A DNA stretch of 64,000 nucleotides from Nannochloropsis oceanica (GCA_004519485.1 CP038135.1:931001-995000); one strand, 5' to 3'; counted from the first letter of the stretch, positions 1 to 11,780 are shown. Notes: generated by a model not told the origin, from the letters alone. A program made the numbers and translations.

Positions 1-565
1 CTGGCTTCCTTGACGACGCCTTTGCAGATGCGGATAAACGGGACCATGTCCGAGTCTTGGGCCTGGATGGAAGGAAATGAAGAAAGGGTGAGGGACGTGA
101 GAGAGTGCATGCATGCCTTTACATCTTTGCTGCAATCAATGCGTGCTTCTCTCCCTCCGTGGTCTATCCGCTATCCTCCCTTCTTCTTTGACATTAGGAA
201 AGACTCGCTCACCGATTTCCATCTCCGCCTCCTCCTTCCCCCATACTCCCTCCCTCCCTCTCAATCCTTCCCTCCCTCCCTCCCTCCCCCTCTCCCTCTC
301 ATCCTACCTCCGGAAAGATTCCCCGCATTTCCCGCAAGGCCTCCGTGTAATCCTCCGTGCCCAACGTCGCCTTGGTGCGGGGTGTCAAGCCCAGGAAGTA
401 CAAGCGAGGGCTTTGAAATTTTGTCATCGCACCGAACCTAGGCACACACCCATTCGCTACGGGGCTGCCACCCGCACCCGAGGGAGCGCCAGCAAGTTGC
501 AGGTTCTCGGCCTTCTTGACCGGGCCCGTAAGGGGGGGAGTGGCGGTAGTGGAAGTAGAAGCCAT
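1..565 (-). CDS. unidentified protein, 5' part of gene cut by window edge
   Basis: I do not recognise this gene. Exon 1 runs from an ATG at 565 down to 308 (86 codons). It opens with a Ser/Thr/Ala-rich stretch, followed by a more ordered part containing YFLGLTPRTKA and EDYTEALREMRG. A GT donor at 307-306 starts an intron full of CCCT on the coding strand. An acceptor ends at 63, and exon 2 (62 down to the edge) resumes in phase with AQDSDMVPFIRICKGVV. The N-terminus shows no clear signal peptide. The rest of the gene lies outside the window, so length and family cannot be judged. It is head-to-head with the PPR-like gene at 1489. Confidence 0.55.
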
Positions 566-1488
566 TTTGGATTCCTTTTTTGGGGGCCGCTGTATGGATG
601 TGGCAAGAGGGAAGGGGGGAGGAGGGAAAGGAGAGAGGAAGGGAGACGAGCAATTATCAGAACTTGAGTGAGACGGTGTATGTCTGGGAGGACAGAGAAT
701 GCGATTTAGCGGAAGAAGGTTAAAGATATACGGACGTGTCCACGTCGTCTCGTTCTTGCCTTTTCGGCTCCCTTGCTTATCTGAATTGACATCTGCTGGG
801 GGAGATTAACGGGCCTTGGACGGAGGGGCAAAAAGACAAAAGCAAACCACTCCAAGTACAATAGGTGGTGTTAAGGCAGGCAGGTGTGTACTAGTCCACA
901 AGGAAATCAAGGGCATGTAAAGAGAAGGACGTCGTAGATTTGCAAGTTCCGCCGAGACGTGTTAGGTAGGCGATGTCACATAGGGTCCGTCGTCTCATAG
1001 GGAAGGAGAGGAGGGAGGCAGGAAGAACTAGAGAAGTGGCTGCCACGGCAAGCGAAAATATTTCACTTGCGGGGACACTATACATGCTCGTTTAAAAGCT
1101 TTGTTGCAGCTAGCACGATTTCTGCGCGCATCGTCTTGTGGTTTTGCCCGTGAGTGTGCCAGGGAAGGGACGCAGCGCACACGAAAAAGTAGTGGGGGGG
1201 GGAATCCCCAAAAACGCCTCGAGGCGATTCAAAAAGTCGTTGAAAATGCGCCTTTCACATCACACGCCAACGCAATCATGTAGACGCTTTTCTATTTCTC
1301 GATCCAGTTTGTTCGTTTGCCATACAACCTAACCACCACTACCGACACACCTATTCAGGCACGTTTTCCTTTTGGCCCGCTTATCCATTCTTAAGCTAAA
1401 CGGCAGTCTGCGAACCTAGTCACCCGAAAAGAGCGACAAGCGACAACCCATCAAGAAGTAGGATTCCGAGCCTCGTCCCACTCCCCAA
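566..1488. promoter_or_regulatory. shared upstream region between head-to-head genes
   Basis: This 923-bp spacer separates the ATG at 565 (minus) from the ATG at 1489 (plus), so it should hold both promoters. The only ORFs are short and overlapping on both strands (for example 891-1085 minus and 1101-1283 plus) and resemble no family. A G run lies near 1194-1202. No defined box could be assigned. Confidence 0.4.
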
Positions 1489-2181
1489 ATGCTGTCCAGC
1501 TCGTCACGTCTGGCGGGGTGGCGGTCCCTACTGTGTCATGCCGGCAGCGGCGTGCGTGGTGTAGGAGGGTCTCATGGATTAAGACCACCAACACGAGCAG
1601 CGATAGCAGCAGCAAGAGGCAATCTGCCTCCTTCCAAAGTGGTGCATCTACGCGGGTTCAGTAGCACTAGCACCACGACTGCTTCCCAACCGCCACCACC
1701 TCCACCAGCAGCACACAAAGAGAACAGTAGTTGTTTTGACAGCATCAATAGCGGTGACGGCAGCGGTTGCGCCTCGTCGTTAGTCGCAGCTGACGAGGAG
1801 GACGAGAAGGGCGACGAGAGGAGGCAGCAGCAGCAGAAGCGGCGGCAGATGGAGCTACGACAAAAACAACGGGAAAAATTGATGAATGAGCGTCTTGAAA
1901 GCATACTAGCCGATGGTAGGAACTTCAAGGCGGCCGCTCGCTTTGTGATGGAGGAAATGCTGTTGGCAGGACAAGAAAGGGAAGAGGGAAGAGAAGGAGG
2001 AAGGGTCGGGAAGGGTGCCGTGCATACGATAAAGGTAGCGCCAAGAGGAGACTCGCTACATCTATTGATTGTGAAATTAGTCGAGGGAAAAGCAATGGAG
2101 GAAGCGGTCAACGTCCTGATTGCCGTAACCGCACACAGCTATCCCAATACCAGTCAAAGTAGTAGTAGCAGTAGCAGCAGT

Positions 2182-2212
<31 letters not shown>

Positions 2213-4314
2213 GGAATGCAAGCAATACTACTCCTACTTCTTCCACCTCCTCATCAAGGCGAGGACGTCGAAATCGCCTCTTCGAAAGGAGCGTTTCTCA
2301 GGGTCTTTCCTCCTTCTCCCCATCCTCCTTCTCTTCCCAGTCCAAAAGCTCCCTGATGCTCACCTATCACCACCTCCTCCTTTCCTGCCTGCAACAGCAT
2401 CATCCCGCCCTCGCCCTCCGCCTCTTTCACTCCGCCGCCCTCCACTCCCTCCTTCTTGACCTCCCTCTGCTCAACCATCTCCTCGCCTCTCTCCCTCCCT
2501 CCCTCTATACCCCTTCTCTCGTTCCCTCCCTCCTCTCCTCCTACCTGCCCGCGGCGGGCCTCTCCCCTACCTCCCTTACTTTTTCCTGTGCAATATGGTG
2601 TGCTCTGCGTGCCAAAGACTTTCATCAAGTCCATGCGCTTCTATCCTATATGCAGCAAGACCAGCAGCAACCGCACCAACACCAGCACCAGCACCAGTAC
2701 CACCCACACTACCCGCAGCGGCAGCAGCAGCCGCCACCTCTGCGTTCCTGTCGTTTGGTTGTTCCTCCCGAAATCTGGCTGGCAGTGTATGCGTGTACCC
2801 TGGATGAGCTCGAGGGAGGGAGGGAGAAAGGGAAGGAGGGAGGGGAGGAGAAATGGCAGCTGGTCCAGGGGATGCATAGGCAGGCGGCGCAGGAGTTGGA
2901 GGTAGCGATGGAGAGAATGTTGAGCAGACTCGCGGTAGGCGTTGCGATGGTGAGTGGGAGGGAGGGAGGGAAGGAGGGAGGGGTGGAAGACGGGGAGGAA
3001 GAATGGGAGGAGGGAGAGGAGGAGGAGGAGGAGGAAGGAGAGGAGGAATTTGGGGGGCTGGTGGTGGGGGATGTGCCGTTGTTGTTGAACGAATACGAGG
3101 AGGATGAAGATGAGGAAGAAGGAAGGGGGGAGGAAAGGAAGGGAGGGGGCCTCTATGGGGTCCGAGGACGGAGAGGAGGGAGGGAGGTAGGGAGGGTGGG
3201 GTGGGCGGGACGAGTGCCAGTGGTGAGTGGAAGATTGTTAAGAGGCGTGTTTACGTCGATGGGGGAGGAAGGGAGGAGGAGGGAAGGGAAGGGAGAAGAT
3301 AACGAAGAGGAAGAGGAGCATGACGACGAGGAGGAGGAGGAGGAGTGGGAGGGAGAAGAAGAGGAGGCGGAGGAGGAGGAGGGGGAGGGGGAGGAGGAGG
3401 CGTGGCGTTTGGCTCTCGCAGAAGAACGACGGGCCATGCAGTCGACTGTGAGCAACCTTCCTCTTTTGGGGAGCGAGGCCATCCTCCCTTCCCTCCCTCC
3501 CTCCCTCCCTTCCTCGTCCTCGGCCTCGGCGCTGCGGGCGTGGAGGAAGGAAAATTTAATTCTGCCCTGGGGTCCACTTCCTGAGAAATGGCGAGGGATA
3601 GGGAAGATCGATCCCTCTGTGTGGGTGCTTGGGGAGGGAGGTGAGGAAGAGGAGGAGGAAGGGGGGGAGGGGCACGACGTTTGGTTGGAGGAAGAGGATG
3701 GGGAGGAGGAAGAAGAGAAGGGGCGGGAGGAGAGGGAGTTCGTGCTTGCCGGGGGGCTGAGGTCGTCGTCGTCGTCAACGCTGCTCCTGCATGAGCAGCG
3801 GCGGCAGCAGCAGCAGCAGCAGGAGGAGGGGGAGGAGGGGGAAGGAGAGAGACGAGGACGAGGAGGAGGAGGAGTACGTCATCCTTCTCCCTCTACTTCC
3901 TCTTTTGCTGCTATCTCTGCTCCCTTCGCCCGTCGTCCCGATACTGTCGAGCAGGCAGGCAGGGAGGGAGGGAGGGAGGGAGGGAGGGAAAGGCTGCCAG
4001 ATCTAACGGCGATGGTCGGGGCGTCGCTGGAGGAGCAGGTAAAGAGTGAATACGGTCCCATGAAATTTCGGAGTTTCTTCTTCCGAGCGCAGCCTTCTTT
4101 CCTGTCGCCGTTTACGAGGGGCGTGATGGGGAGGGAGGGAGGGAGGGAGGGAGGGAGGGAGGAAGGGAAAGAGGAGGGGGCGAGGGCGGTGTTGTGCGAC
4201 GTGTTGAGTGTACTGGACTATCACCATGGAGGGGGAGGAATGGGGGGAAGGCGGGGAGCGTGGACACGGGGCGTGGAGAGGGAGAACGAGGAGGAGGAGA
4301 AGAAGGAAGAGTGA
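1489..4314 (+). CDS. PPR-like, probably organelle-targeted protein of 941 aa
   Basis: This is a single uninterrupted frame starting at the first ATG. The first ~60 residues are rich in Arg, Ser and Ala with few acids (a cluster near HLRGFSSTSTTTA), resembling a mitochondrial or plastid transit peptide. Residues ~285-400 read as short helical pairs (LMLTYHHLLLSCLQQ, ALALRLFHSAALHS, AKDFHQVHALLSYMQQ) typical of degenerate pentatricopeptide repeats, an RNA-binding fold used in organelle RNA processing. The remainder is low complexity: a serine run near 225-245, long Glu/Gly blocks made of GAG/GGA triplets, and GREGG segments encoded by GGGA tracts. Those tracts are intron-like elsewhere in the window, so some may be spliced out here, although the frame stays open throughout. 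The PPR call rests on pattern only, since no repeat is canonical. Confidence 0.55.
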
Positions 4315-4949
4315 GATGGTGTATATTGATTGTTTAAATACCAAGGGGAGAGGGAGGTGGGTGGAAGGGAGGAAGGAAGGGAGGGAAGGAGGGAGGGAGG
4401 GGTCATGTACACAAGTTGCTCCTGCTCATGAGAAGCTTCTCTTTATTCAAAAGAGGAGGGATGGAGGGGGGGGGGGGGGGGGAGGGAGCAAGGGACAGAA
4501 AAAGGCGAGAATGAGGTGTACAATGTTTTGTATAAAAAAATATTTTTTTCTTTGAGCCAGCCGCCAGTAGCAGCCGCAGCAGTTGCAGCTACAGAAAGTC
4601 AGTGACAGGGAGGAACACGAAGTAGGAGGAGGAAAAAAAGAGGGCGAGACAAGGAGAAGAGGGGGGGAGCGGAGGCGGGAATAGAGAGTCAGTTGAAGAG
4701 GAGAATAACGGCCTCCACAAGGAAATAAACTTGAGTTTGAACTAAAGGACGACGGAACACCAGGGGCAGATCGAGTCACCCTAGTGCGCTGTAAAACAAC
4801 AAACAAACAATCCATCGATCGACATTTTTTTTAAATTATTATTATTATCTTATCACCATCATTGCTTCTATACTTTGATACCTCCACGTCTATATGTACA
4901 ATCCTCCCACCCTCCCTCCCTCCCTCCCGCCCTCCCTCCCTCCCTCTTC
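4315..4949. other. tail-to-tail intergenic region
   Basis: This contains the 3' ends of the PPR-like gene (plus) and the CobW gene (minus). It includes a long G run near 4467-4481, an A/T-rich block near 4530-4553 and another at 4826-4850 that could serve poly(A) signals. The overlapping ORFs on both strands are GGGA/CCCT artefacts. I see no gene. Confidence 0.5.
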
Positions 4950-7503
4950 TCACCACTCCGGGAAAGGGTCGTCCATCCCCCCCACTGCCTCCCATCCTCC
5001 CTCCCTCCCTCCCTCCCTCCATTCCTCCTCGGTCATCAGGCACGCATCCAATGCCCGCACCACTCTCGTCTTCACATCATCCCTCCCTCCTACCTTTACC
5101 CCGATCAACGCCACCTCCTGCCTCTTATCCCCCACCCTCCCTCCCTCCCCCTCTTCCTCCTCTTCCCAGAAGTCCACCCTCACGTCCTCCTTCCCTTCCT
5201 CGTCCTCTGGCCACTCCGACTGAGCCGTTTCACACCACCACCTCCCTCCCCCCCTGGGCGAGAACGAGGACCCGACTTGGGACCATATTCCCATTTCCTT
5301 CCCGCGCGTGGCCAGCCAAAAGAAGCCTTTGCTGCGCAGGACGTACCTATGGAAGGGAGGGAGGGGGATAGGGTGGAGGGCAGGAAGGGGGGGAGGCAGG
5401 AAGGAGGGGAGGAGGGGCCAAGGAAACGGGGAGGAGAAGAAGGAAGGGAGGGAGGAAGGGGCGGAGGAAGGGAGGGAGGGAGGGCAAGGCCATACCTCTC
5501 CATGTCGTTTCCTTGGGAAGTCAAGTAGTCCCACAGACGCTGCGGGTGGAAAGGGCGACGGGCTCGGTACACGTGTTGCCAGACAAGGGGGTCTTTCCCC
5601 TCCTCCTCCTCCTCCTCCTTCCCTCCCTCCTTCGCGCCCTCCTTGTGTTTGTGGGTCGGGTTGTCGAGGTCGGCCGAGAGGCAATTAGGGGAGGGGAGGG
5701 AGAGAATGAGGATGTGAATATAAAGAGTAAACTTAAAGGCACAACTTCAGTCCTCTCCTCCCTCCCTCCCTCCCTCCCTTCTTCCCGTGGGGTCAAGAGC
5801 TGCAGCCCGCCTAGCCCGCGCCACTCGTCGTCTTCCGGGTATCAACAAGAGGGAAAAGGGTGAAAGATGAAGGAAGAGAGGGAGGGGGGGAGGGAGGGAG
5901 GGAGGAAGAGAGCGTACCTTCCTATCCTGGTTCAAGAGCTGCAGCCATCCTGCCCCGCTCTCACCCTCATAGATGTCAAAATGAGGTGAGGGCCCACCAT
6001 CCCCCTCCCCAACCCACGCCGGATGGAGGTGGAGGAGGGAGGGGGGGAGGGAGGGAGGGAGGGACATACGAACCAAGAGGGCGGAGGGGTTCAAGTGACT
6101 AAGGATCGACTCCAGGGCTTCGAGGGAATGGAGGGAGGGAGGGAGGGAGGGGGGGGGAGGGAGGGAGGGAAGGAGGTCCCACCGATTGAGGACCAGGACG
6201 TTGGCACATTCCACTTGTCCGCATAGTACGTCGGAAACCGTGCGGAAGTCCTCCTCCTCCTTCTCTTCCTCCCCATTCTCGATGCCACCTCCATGGTTGT
6301 GCGTGGGATCCGTGCATGTTGAATGATCGCACCCTTCCTCCTCCTCCTCCTCCTCCTCCTCCTCCTCCTTCTCCTCCTTCTCCTCCTCTTCCTCCTCCTC
6401 CTCCAACGGCGCCGCCCCCTGCCACTGTTCCAAAAAGGTAGGCGCATCCAATACACTCACCAACAAGGCCACATGGAACCCACCCTCCTTCCTCCCCTTC
6501 CTCCCTCCCTCCCCATCACCACCACAAGTGCGGTCGTGGGTAGGATCTGTGCACGTCAGAGGGTCATGCCCTTCACTTCCATCTCCTCCCCCATAATTGT
6601 GTGTCGTATCCGTACATATCGCATGATTGTGGTGGTCGTGCCCTCCCTTTCCCCCTTCCTCCCCCCCGTCCTCGTCCTCGCCCTCGTGTTGATGGTCGTG
6701 GCCCACTAGCACCTCCGCTAGTCTGTAAGGCTCCATCCACCCTCCCGCCTCCACATACACCATATCCAACTTCCTTTCCTCTCTTTTTTTCTCCTCCTCC
6801 TCCCCCCCCCCCCTTCCACCTCCTCCTCCTCCACACCCATCCTTCCCACCAGCACCACCTCCTCGACCGCCCCTAGCAGATGACCCGCCCCCGTTCCCTC
6901 CCTCCTTCCCGTCCTCCCCCCCACAGTGCTGCACACGATCACATCGTCTTCCGTTCCTTCCTCTCCATCAATCTCTTTCAACAGCTCCTGCAGCCCCGTG
7001 CTCTGAGCCATCACCACTCCTACCTTTCGCCGCCCTTCCTCAGGCCCTCGTCCCCCTCCCTCCCTCAAGAGGTGTCGAAGCAAGGTCGTCTTGCCTGCAC
7101 CAGGCAGACCCGAAATCACAGTGACAGGAACTGACGAGGAACAAGGGCCATGGTCGTGGTTGCAGTCCTTACCGTGTTCATGCTGTCGGGCGGAACGGCG
7201 GACGAGGCTGAGGAGGAAGGGCGGGGGGGAGGGGAGGTTGAAGTGGCCTAAGCCGGTTGAGGAAGGAGCTGGAGGGTGTATTGAGGATGGCAGATGTGTG
7301 AGAGAGACAATAGGGGTGGAGGGGAGGAATAAAGTCAATAAACATATCTGGGTGAGTTTAGATTCACCTTGGTGCGTCTGTGTGGAAGGGACTTGGAGAC
7401 TCCGGGGCCGCACGTGGATGAAGAAGCTCGACGCAACGGTGGGCAGGAGGAGGAGAAGTAGCAGAGACAGCCACCACGGGCGGTAACTTCTTCTCAGTGA
7501 CAT
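4950..7503 (-). CDS. CobW/G3E GTPase, putative metal chaperone with His/Cys-rich insert
   Basis: G3E P-loop GTPases of the CobW/ZNG1 group deliver metal (often zinc) to client enzymes. From ATG 7503, a hydrophobic signal-like segment (WWLSLLLLLLL) ends at SSFF, suggesting the secretory or plastid route. A probable intron spans 7367-7248. Walker A is GLPGAGKTT (~7110). The switch region gives DMVYVEAGGWMEP, and NRWDLL stands for the NKxD base motif. Between these lies a His/Asp/Cys-rich insert with repeated CTDPTH-type units (~6240-6700). The CobW C-terminal domain is clear: YRARRPFHPQRLWDYL (exon ending 5496), then from 5346 SKGFFWLATR, GDKRQEVALIG and DDPFPEW to the stop at 4950. Two oddities are visible. 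The expected CxCC motif reads as IVCST, and the frame changes at a run of about 12 G (~6799-6810). Exon limits between 5600 and 6250 are unresolved. Confidence 0.85.
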
Positions 7504-8009
7504 AATGATGTTTGTGATTATACCTGTGTGGTCGTGGTGGTAGTTAGTGGTGGATGAGTTATAAGCAGGAAGAGACACAAGTGGGCAAGGAAGAAGGAGG
7601 AGGTCGTGCGCCGCGCGTGGAGGCGTGGCGCAAGCTGAGCGACAAAAAAGTGACAGCCGTACCTTCGACAGAGTGTGACTCAAGATGCATACAAGTACAC
7701 CACACCTCGATATGATAAATTGACCCTTTTGCATCGGGAGATTGACGAAAATTAAAGCCTTGAGCACTGGTGCTCCGTGCTGGCTCCTCTATTTCTTCCC
7801 AGAGAAAAGTAGGGAGGGGGAAAGTTCAACCAGCAACGTCAATCGTGGAACTAGCGCCTCCCTTTTCCTTCTTCTTCTCTTCTTTCTTCAGACACAGGTG
7901 GGATCAACTTCAGCCCACCTCTTACATTTTACCCTGTCTTCCCCCCGTCTATCTACCTCCCCCTCCCTTCCCCAACCTCCCTCCCTCTTTCTCCTCCCCC
8001 TTGCCACGC
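7504..8009. promoter_or_regulatory. upstream region of the CobW gene and 3' end of PSMA6
   Basis: Both neighbours are on the minus strand, so this 506-bp spacer carries the 3' UTR of the proteasome gene and the promoter and 5' UTR of the CobW gene. It has a pyrimidine-rich plus strand at 7860-8010. No separate gene is supported. Confidence 0.4.
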
Positions 8010-9201
8010 TTACGCATCCCTCTCGGTAATCGCCGTCAAGTGCATATCAATCTCTTCCTCTTTCAAAGTGTGAAAGAACCCGTTCACCCCCTCTACCACC
8101 CCCACCTCGATCTCTGTCCCCCGGAAATCAGTCGACAAGACGGACTGCAGGGCCATAATCGCCATCTGCACGGTACTGTCTGTGTCCATCGTGCTCATCT
8201 CCGAAACCTTCTTCTCCAACCAATTGATAGCCTCGTCTTGCTTCACGCCCGCAGCAGTCGCCTATTTAAGGAAGATGGAAGGTAAGAGGAAGGAAGAGGG
8301 AGGAGCGTCAGCTGGGCTGTTCCGCTTTATTCGGACGCTCTCTGCCTCTCTCCTTCCCTCCTTCCCTCCCTCCCTCCCTCCTTTCAGATCTCTCCTTACC
8401 TTGAAGGGGAAAAAGTGCCCCGCCGGATCAACCTTGTACAGCTGGGGTCCGCGCTCATCGTCCACGCCCACGAGCATGCACACGGTGGCCAGGGCGCGCA
8501 TGGAGGCTTGTTGAGTGTACACCTAAGGGGGGAGGGAAGGGAGGAAGGGAGGGAGGGATGGGGGGATGGCCGATGAGTATACCTGTGCACACCGCGGGCG
8601 GACGATTCAGGGCACAGAGAGAGATGAACGGGCGAAGAAAGGGAGGGGGGGAGGAAGGGGGGGAGGTTACCTGGGCAATGTCCGCAATCCGCTTCGCAAG
8701 CACGTGAACTGGAATGTCGTAGCCATACTTAAATCGGAACTCGTGAGCCTCTGAGCGCAGACGCGTGACCTGTGCCCGGCTATCTGTCGTCATGCCTGTC
8801 ATGACTGCGCCGACTTTGTCCGTGATTTGGTAAATGTTCGAGACAGAGGACGGATCTGAGGGGGGGAGGAGAGAGAGGGGAGGACGGCGAGGAGGGAAGG
8901 GACGGTGAACGTCTGATGTCGGTGCGAATCCTGTCGTCATCACCACCCAAGCACGGGTATCCAAGGCCCCACTCTCCCGAGGGATCAAACTATAGCCTGC
9001 TGACCGCAAGGCCAACGTACCAATCAAACGGTCAGGCACCTTCTTCTGCGTGACGACGGCGACACAGTCTTTCCCCCGCACGGCTACCGATGTGAGCCCA
9101 TCGCTGTTCGCTGCCTTGAATGCATACTCAATCTGATATAAACGACCTTGCGGCGAGAAGATGGTGATGTGGTGGTCGTACTGGGAGTCCCGGCCCGACA
9201 T
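8010..9201 (-). CDS. PSMA6: 20S proteasome subunit alpha type-6 (alpha-1)
   Basis: This is a structural alpha-ring subunit of the 20S proteasome, which gates the proteolytic chamber in cytosol and nucleus. Four exons join in phase: 9201-9021, 8855-8671, 8522-8400 and 8261-8010. Together they encode 246 residues, the usual length for PSMA6. The N-terminus [21 protein letters not shown] is the alpha-subunit signature, and [14 protein letters not shown] is specific to the alpha-6 branch. Later motifs include [34 protein letters not shown] and the C-terminal EIEVGVV segment. The introns are short and carry GGGA on the plus strand (CCCT on the coding strand). Nothing is missing. Confidence 0.97.
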
Positions 9202-10395
9202 GGTTTGGCTATTAAAGGGAGCGAGGAAGGAAGCAGGGAGTGGGGTGGGGCGGGGGGGGGGTTAGGCGATGCATGCTTGGATGTGACGGCCACGCATTGA
9301 GCCACTCAGTACAGCTCAAGGCGACTATATTATGCGCATGCCTGCCTTGTGGGGGTCTGTAGGCGTGGTGTGGCATGCTTTTAGGAGGGGAGCTGGGTCG
9401 AGGGGCAATCAGAGAACAAGACGGAAGTCGTTTTAGGCGATGACGAAAGCGAAGGAAGTCGCTTCTAAGGCAAGCAAATTTTGCCCACCTCCGCGCGAGC
9501 TGGACGACACCCTGTCTAGCTCGGTTCATTAATGCCCATCTGTATTGCTGGTGGCGTCGGAGGTGGCATTTGGATGCATGGTAGACAAGAGGGAAGAAAC
9601 CTTCATGCCGGCTGATGATGATGATCTCTCAGGTACCCACACCGTTTTTACGCCCCCACACCCTCAAAAAGAAGTAAGGCGCACTAGAACCACGGGCACA
9701 CAATATCTTGATATAGATTTGGACATGCACCTATCCACGAATGATTTGCAAGCCTTTGCGGGACAGGGCCATTTTTCCCTTTCCTCCCTTCCTCTGCCTC
9801 CTGCTCCTCCATTTCCTCATCCACGTCCCCCACCTTGTCCCTCCCTCCTCGTCCGCTCCCAATTTTCTAAAAGTAAGAATTGGAGTTTCTGGTTGTTTGC
9901 TCGTACTTCTGCATCTGCATTCAAATTTTTTTCTCTTCTTCTTGACCTGGCTGGCAATTACGTCTCTACTTCTTTCCCTCACTCTCGCGCTCTCGCGCTC
10001 TTTTCTTCTTCTATTCTCTTCATTATTCATTTATATCTCACACTTATTCTTGTTCTCATTCTATTAATATATCTTCCCCCCTCTCTACACTGGCCATTAC
10101 CATCACCGGCACCACCACCCTCTCCCCCGCTCTCTTCCCTCCACGAGATAAGCTGGTATGGTCGTGTCTCCGTCCTGTGCCAAGCACTTGCGTCCCTTCT
10201 CCATCACGGCGTCTCTCATAGCGGCAATATTCAAGACACAAAACACCGCACAAAATGCCTATCTCCTTCGATCCATCAGCCACAAATGTTCTCCAATTAA
10301 TCTACGTATTTCAAATTGTTCGGAAGGGAGGCTCATCATCCCTCTCCTTCCTCTCCGTCACTCCTGCCCTCCTTCCCTCCCACATTCACTCTCGT
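9202..10395. promoter_or_regulatory. intergenic region upstream of PSMA6
   Basis: This 1.2-kb spacer lies between two minus-strand genes: PSMA6 (start 9201) and the dehydrogenase (stop 10396). The plus strand is C/T-rich from about 9770 to 10140. An open frame at 9545-10300 (251 codons) is mostly Ser/Leu/Pro low complexity with no recognisable domain, and I do not accept it as a gene. The PSMA6 promoter should lie near 9202-9540. Confidence 0.4.
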
Positions 10396-11780
10396 TTATA
10401 CGTTCAGCAGAAAGCTCTTATCAAAAACGCGATCGGGAAGCAACTGACGCACGAGAAACACCAGCGCCACTTTCGCTCGGTTTATCTTCGCGACGGGATA
10501 ACGTGTCTTGGGGTACGCGCTGGTCAGAGCATGGTGCATGGCCTGAGGGAAGGAGGGAGGGATGAGAGGATAGGAGGAGGTTCAGCTCCACAGGTTGTAG
10601 CCGTGGAAGGGTGGAGATAGAAGTGAAATGCAAGTACATTAAAAACACCTCTCCCCGCTCCCTCCTCGCTCCCTCCCTTCCCTCACCCCCCCCTTCCTGC
10701 CTGACAGACCACCACAGGGTCCGAGCCGTTTTCCATCGGTCCGGCGTTTTTCTTTTCAAATTTTTGAGTGTAGAAAAACGGATAGGCTTTCTTGGCTGCA
10801 GGAGACACGGACTAAGCGAGGGAGGGAAGCGTGGAGGGAGGGAGGGCGGAGGGGGTTGTCAACTTATTTGCTGCTCTGCTTTTCCCCTCCTCCTCCTCCT
10901 CCTCCTCCTCCTCCTCCTCCTCCACCTCCACCTCCTCCTCCTCCTCCTTCCTTCCTCCCTCACGCATCAATCACTCACTCACCGTATCATTCTTGACATG
11001 CGACTGCTGTTGCTGCTGCTGTAGCTCCGGTTGAGCCACTCCGCGGACAAACAACTCCGTTCGACAGAAGCCCGGCTGGATCAAGGAGACACTCACTCCG
11101 GCTGGGGTTAGCTCGGCGCGGAGCGTGTCGGTGATGGCTTCCACTGCGTGCTTGCTTGCGGCATAGGCCCCGTAGCGAGGAAAGGACACCTTGCCAGCGA
11201 CGGAGCCGATATTAATGAGTCGTCCTTTTGGGAAAGAGGCGGAGGTGGAGGAGGAGGAGGAAGACGCGCCACGGAGGAGGGGTAGGAAGACGGAGGAGAC
11301 GGTGACGAGCCCAAAGTAGTTAACGTCGAACATGTGCCGCATCATGTCCATATCGTGGAATTCTACCGTGGCATCTTGAAGGAGTCCAGCGTTGTTAATG
11401 ACGGCCATGAGGGGGGGGATGGTCTTGGTGGAGAGGAGCGAGAGGACGTGGGCATGGCAAGCCTGCACGCTGTCCAGCTTGGCCACATCAAGAATCACAG
11501 GGTGGATCCCGGGCACCCCAATCTCTCGCAACGCCTGTGCATCGCTCTCCTTGCGTACCCCAGCCAACACTGTGAACCCACGCTGGGCCAGGTATACGGC
11601 TGCGGTGCGACCGATTCCACTGCTGGTGCCTGTGAGGAGAACGCTACCACAGGTCAAGGGAGGGAAGTGCTTGCGGCCCTTCCAGGCGAGAACTTGGCGA
11701 ACGACGAGGAAAAGCAGCAGGATTAAGCCGGTTTGGAGAAGTAGAAGCGTGAGTAATACCTCCCACGGGGGAAGCTCCAT
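10396..11780 (-). CDS. membrane-anchored short-chain dehydrogenase/reductase
   Basis: This is an NAD(P)-dependent oxidoreductase of the classical SDR family, closest in feel to retinol or hydroxysteroid dehydrogenases; the substrate is unknown. Three exons close in phase: 11780-10979, 10795-10701 and 10542-10396 (347 aa). The first true ATG is 11780, since the frame upstream opens only with TTG. Residues 9-30 form one hydrophobic helix, an N-terminal ER-type anchor. The cofactor motif TGTSSGIG is at ~50-57. NNAG follows at ~130, and the catalytic Ser and YAASK sit in GSVAGKV...YGAYAASKHA. A Gln run (about six) precedes the first splice site. Exon 2 gives AYPFFYTQKFEKKNAG and exon 3 gives the C-terminal AMHHALTSAYPKTRY. 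Intron 2 appears to use a GC-AG pair (donor at 10700-10699). Confidence 0.88.

Noticed and set aside
9545-10300. 251-codon plus-strand ORF
   Set aside because: Low-complexity Ser/Leu/Pro sequence in a C/T-rich spacer, without domain, splice partners or family resemblance. Its end overlaps the 3' end of the SDR gene region.
10255-10620. Plus-strand gene starting MPISFDPSATNV
   Set aside because: It looked like a first exon, but the opposite strand at 10396-10542 encodes the conserved C-terminus of the SDR gene in correct phase.
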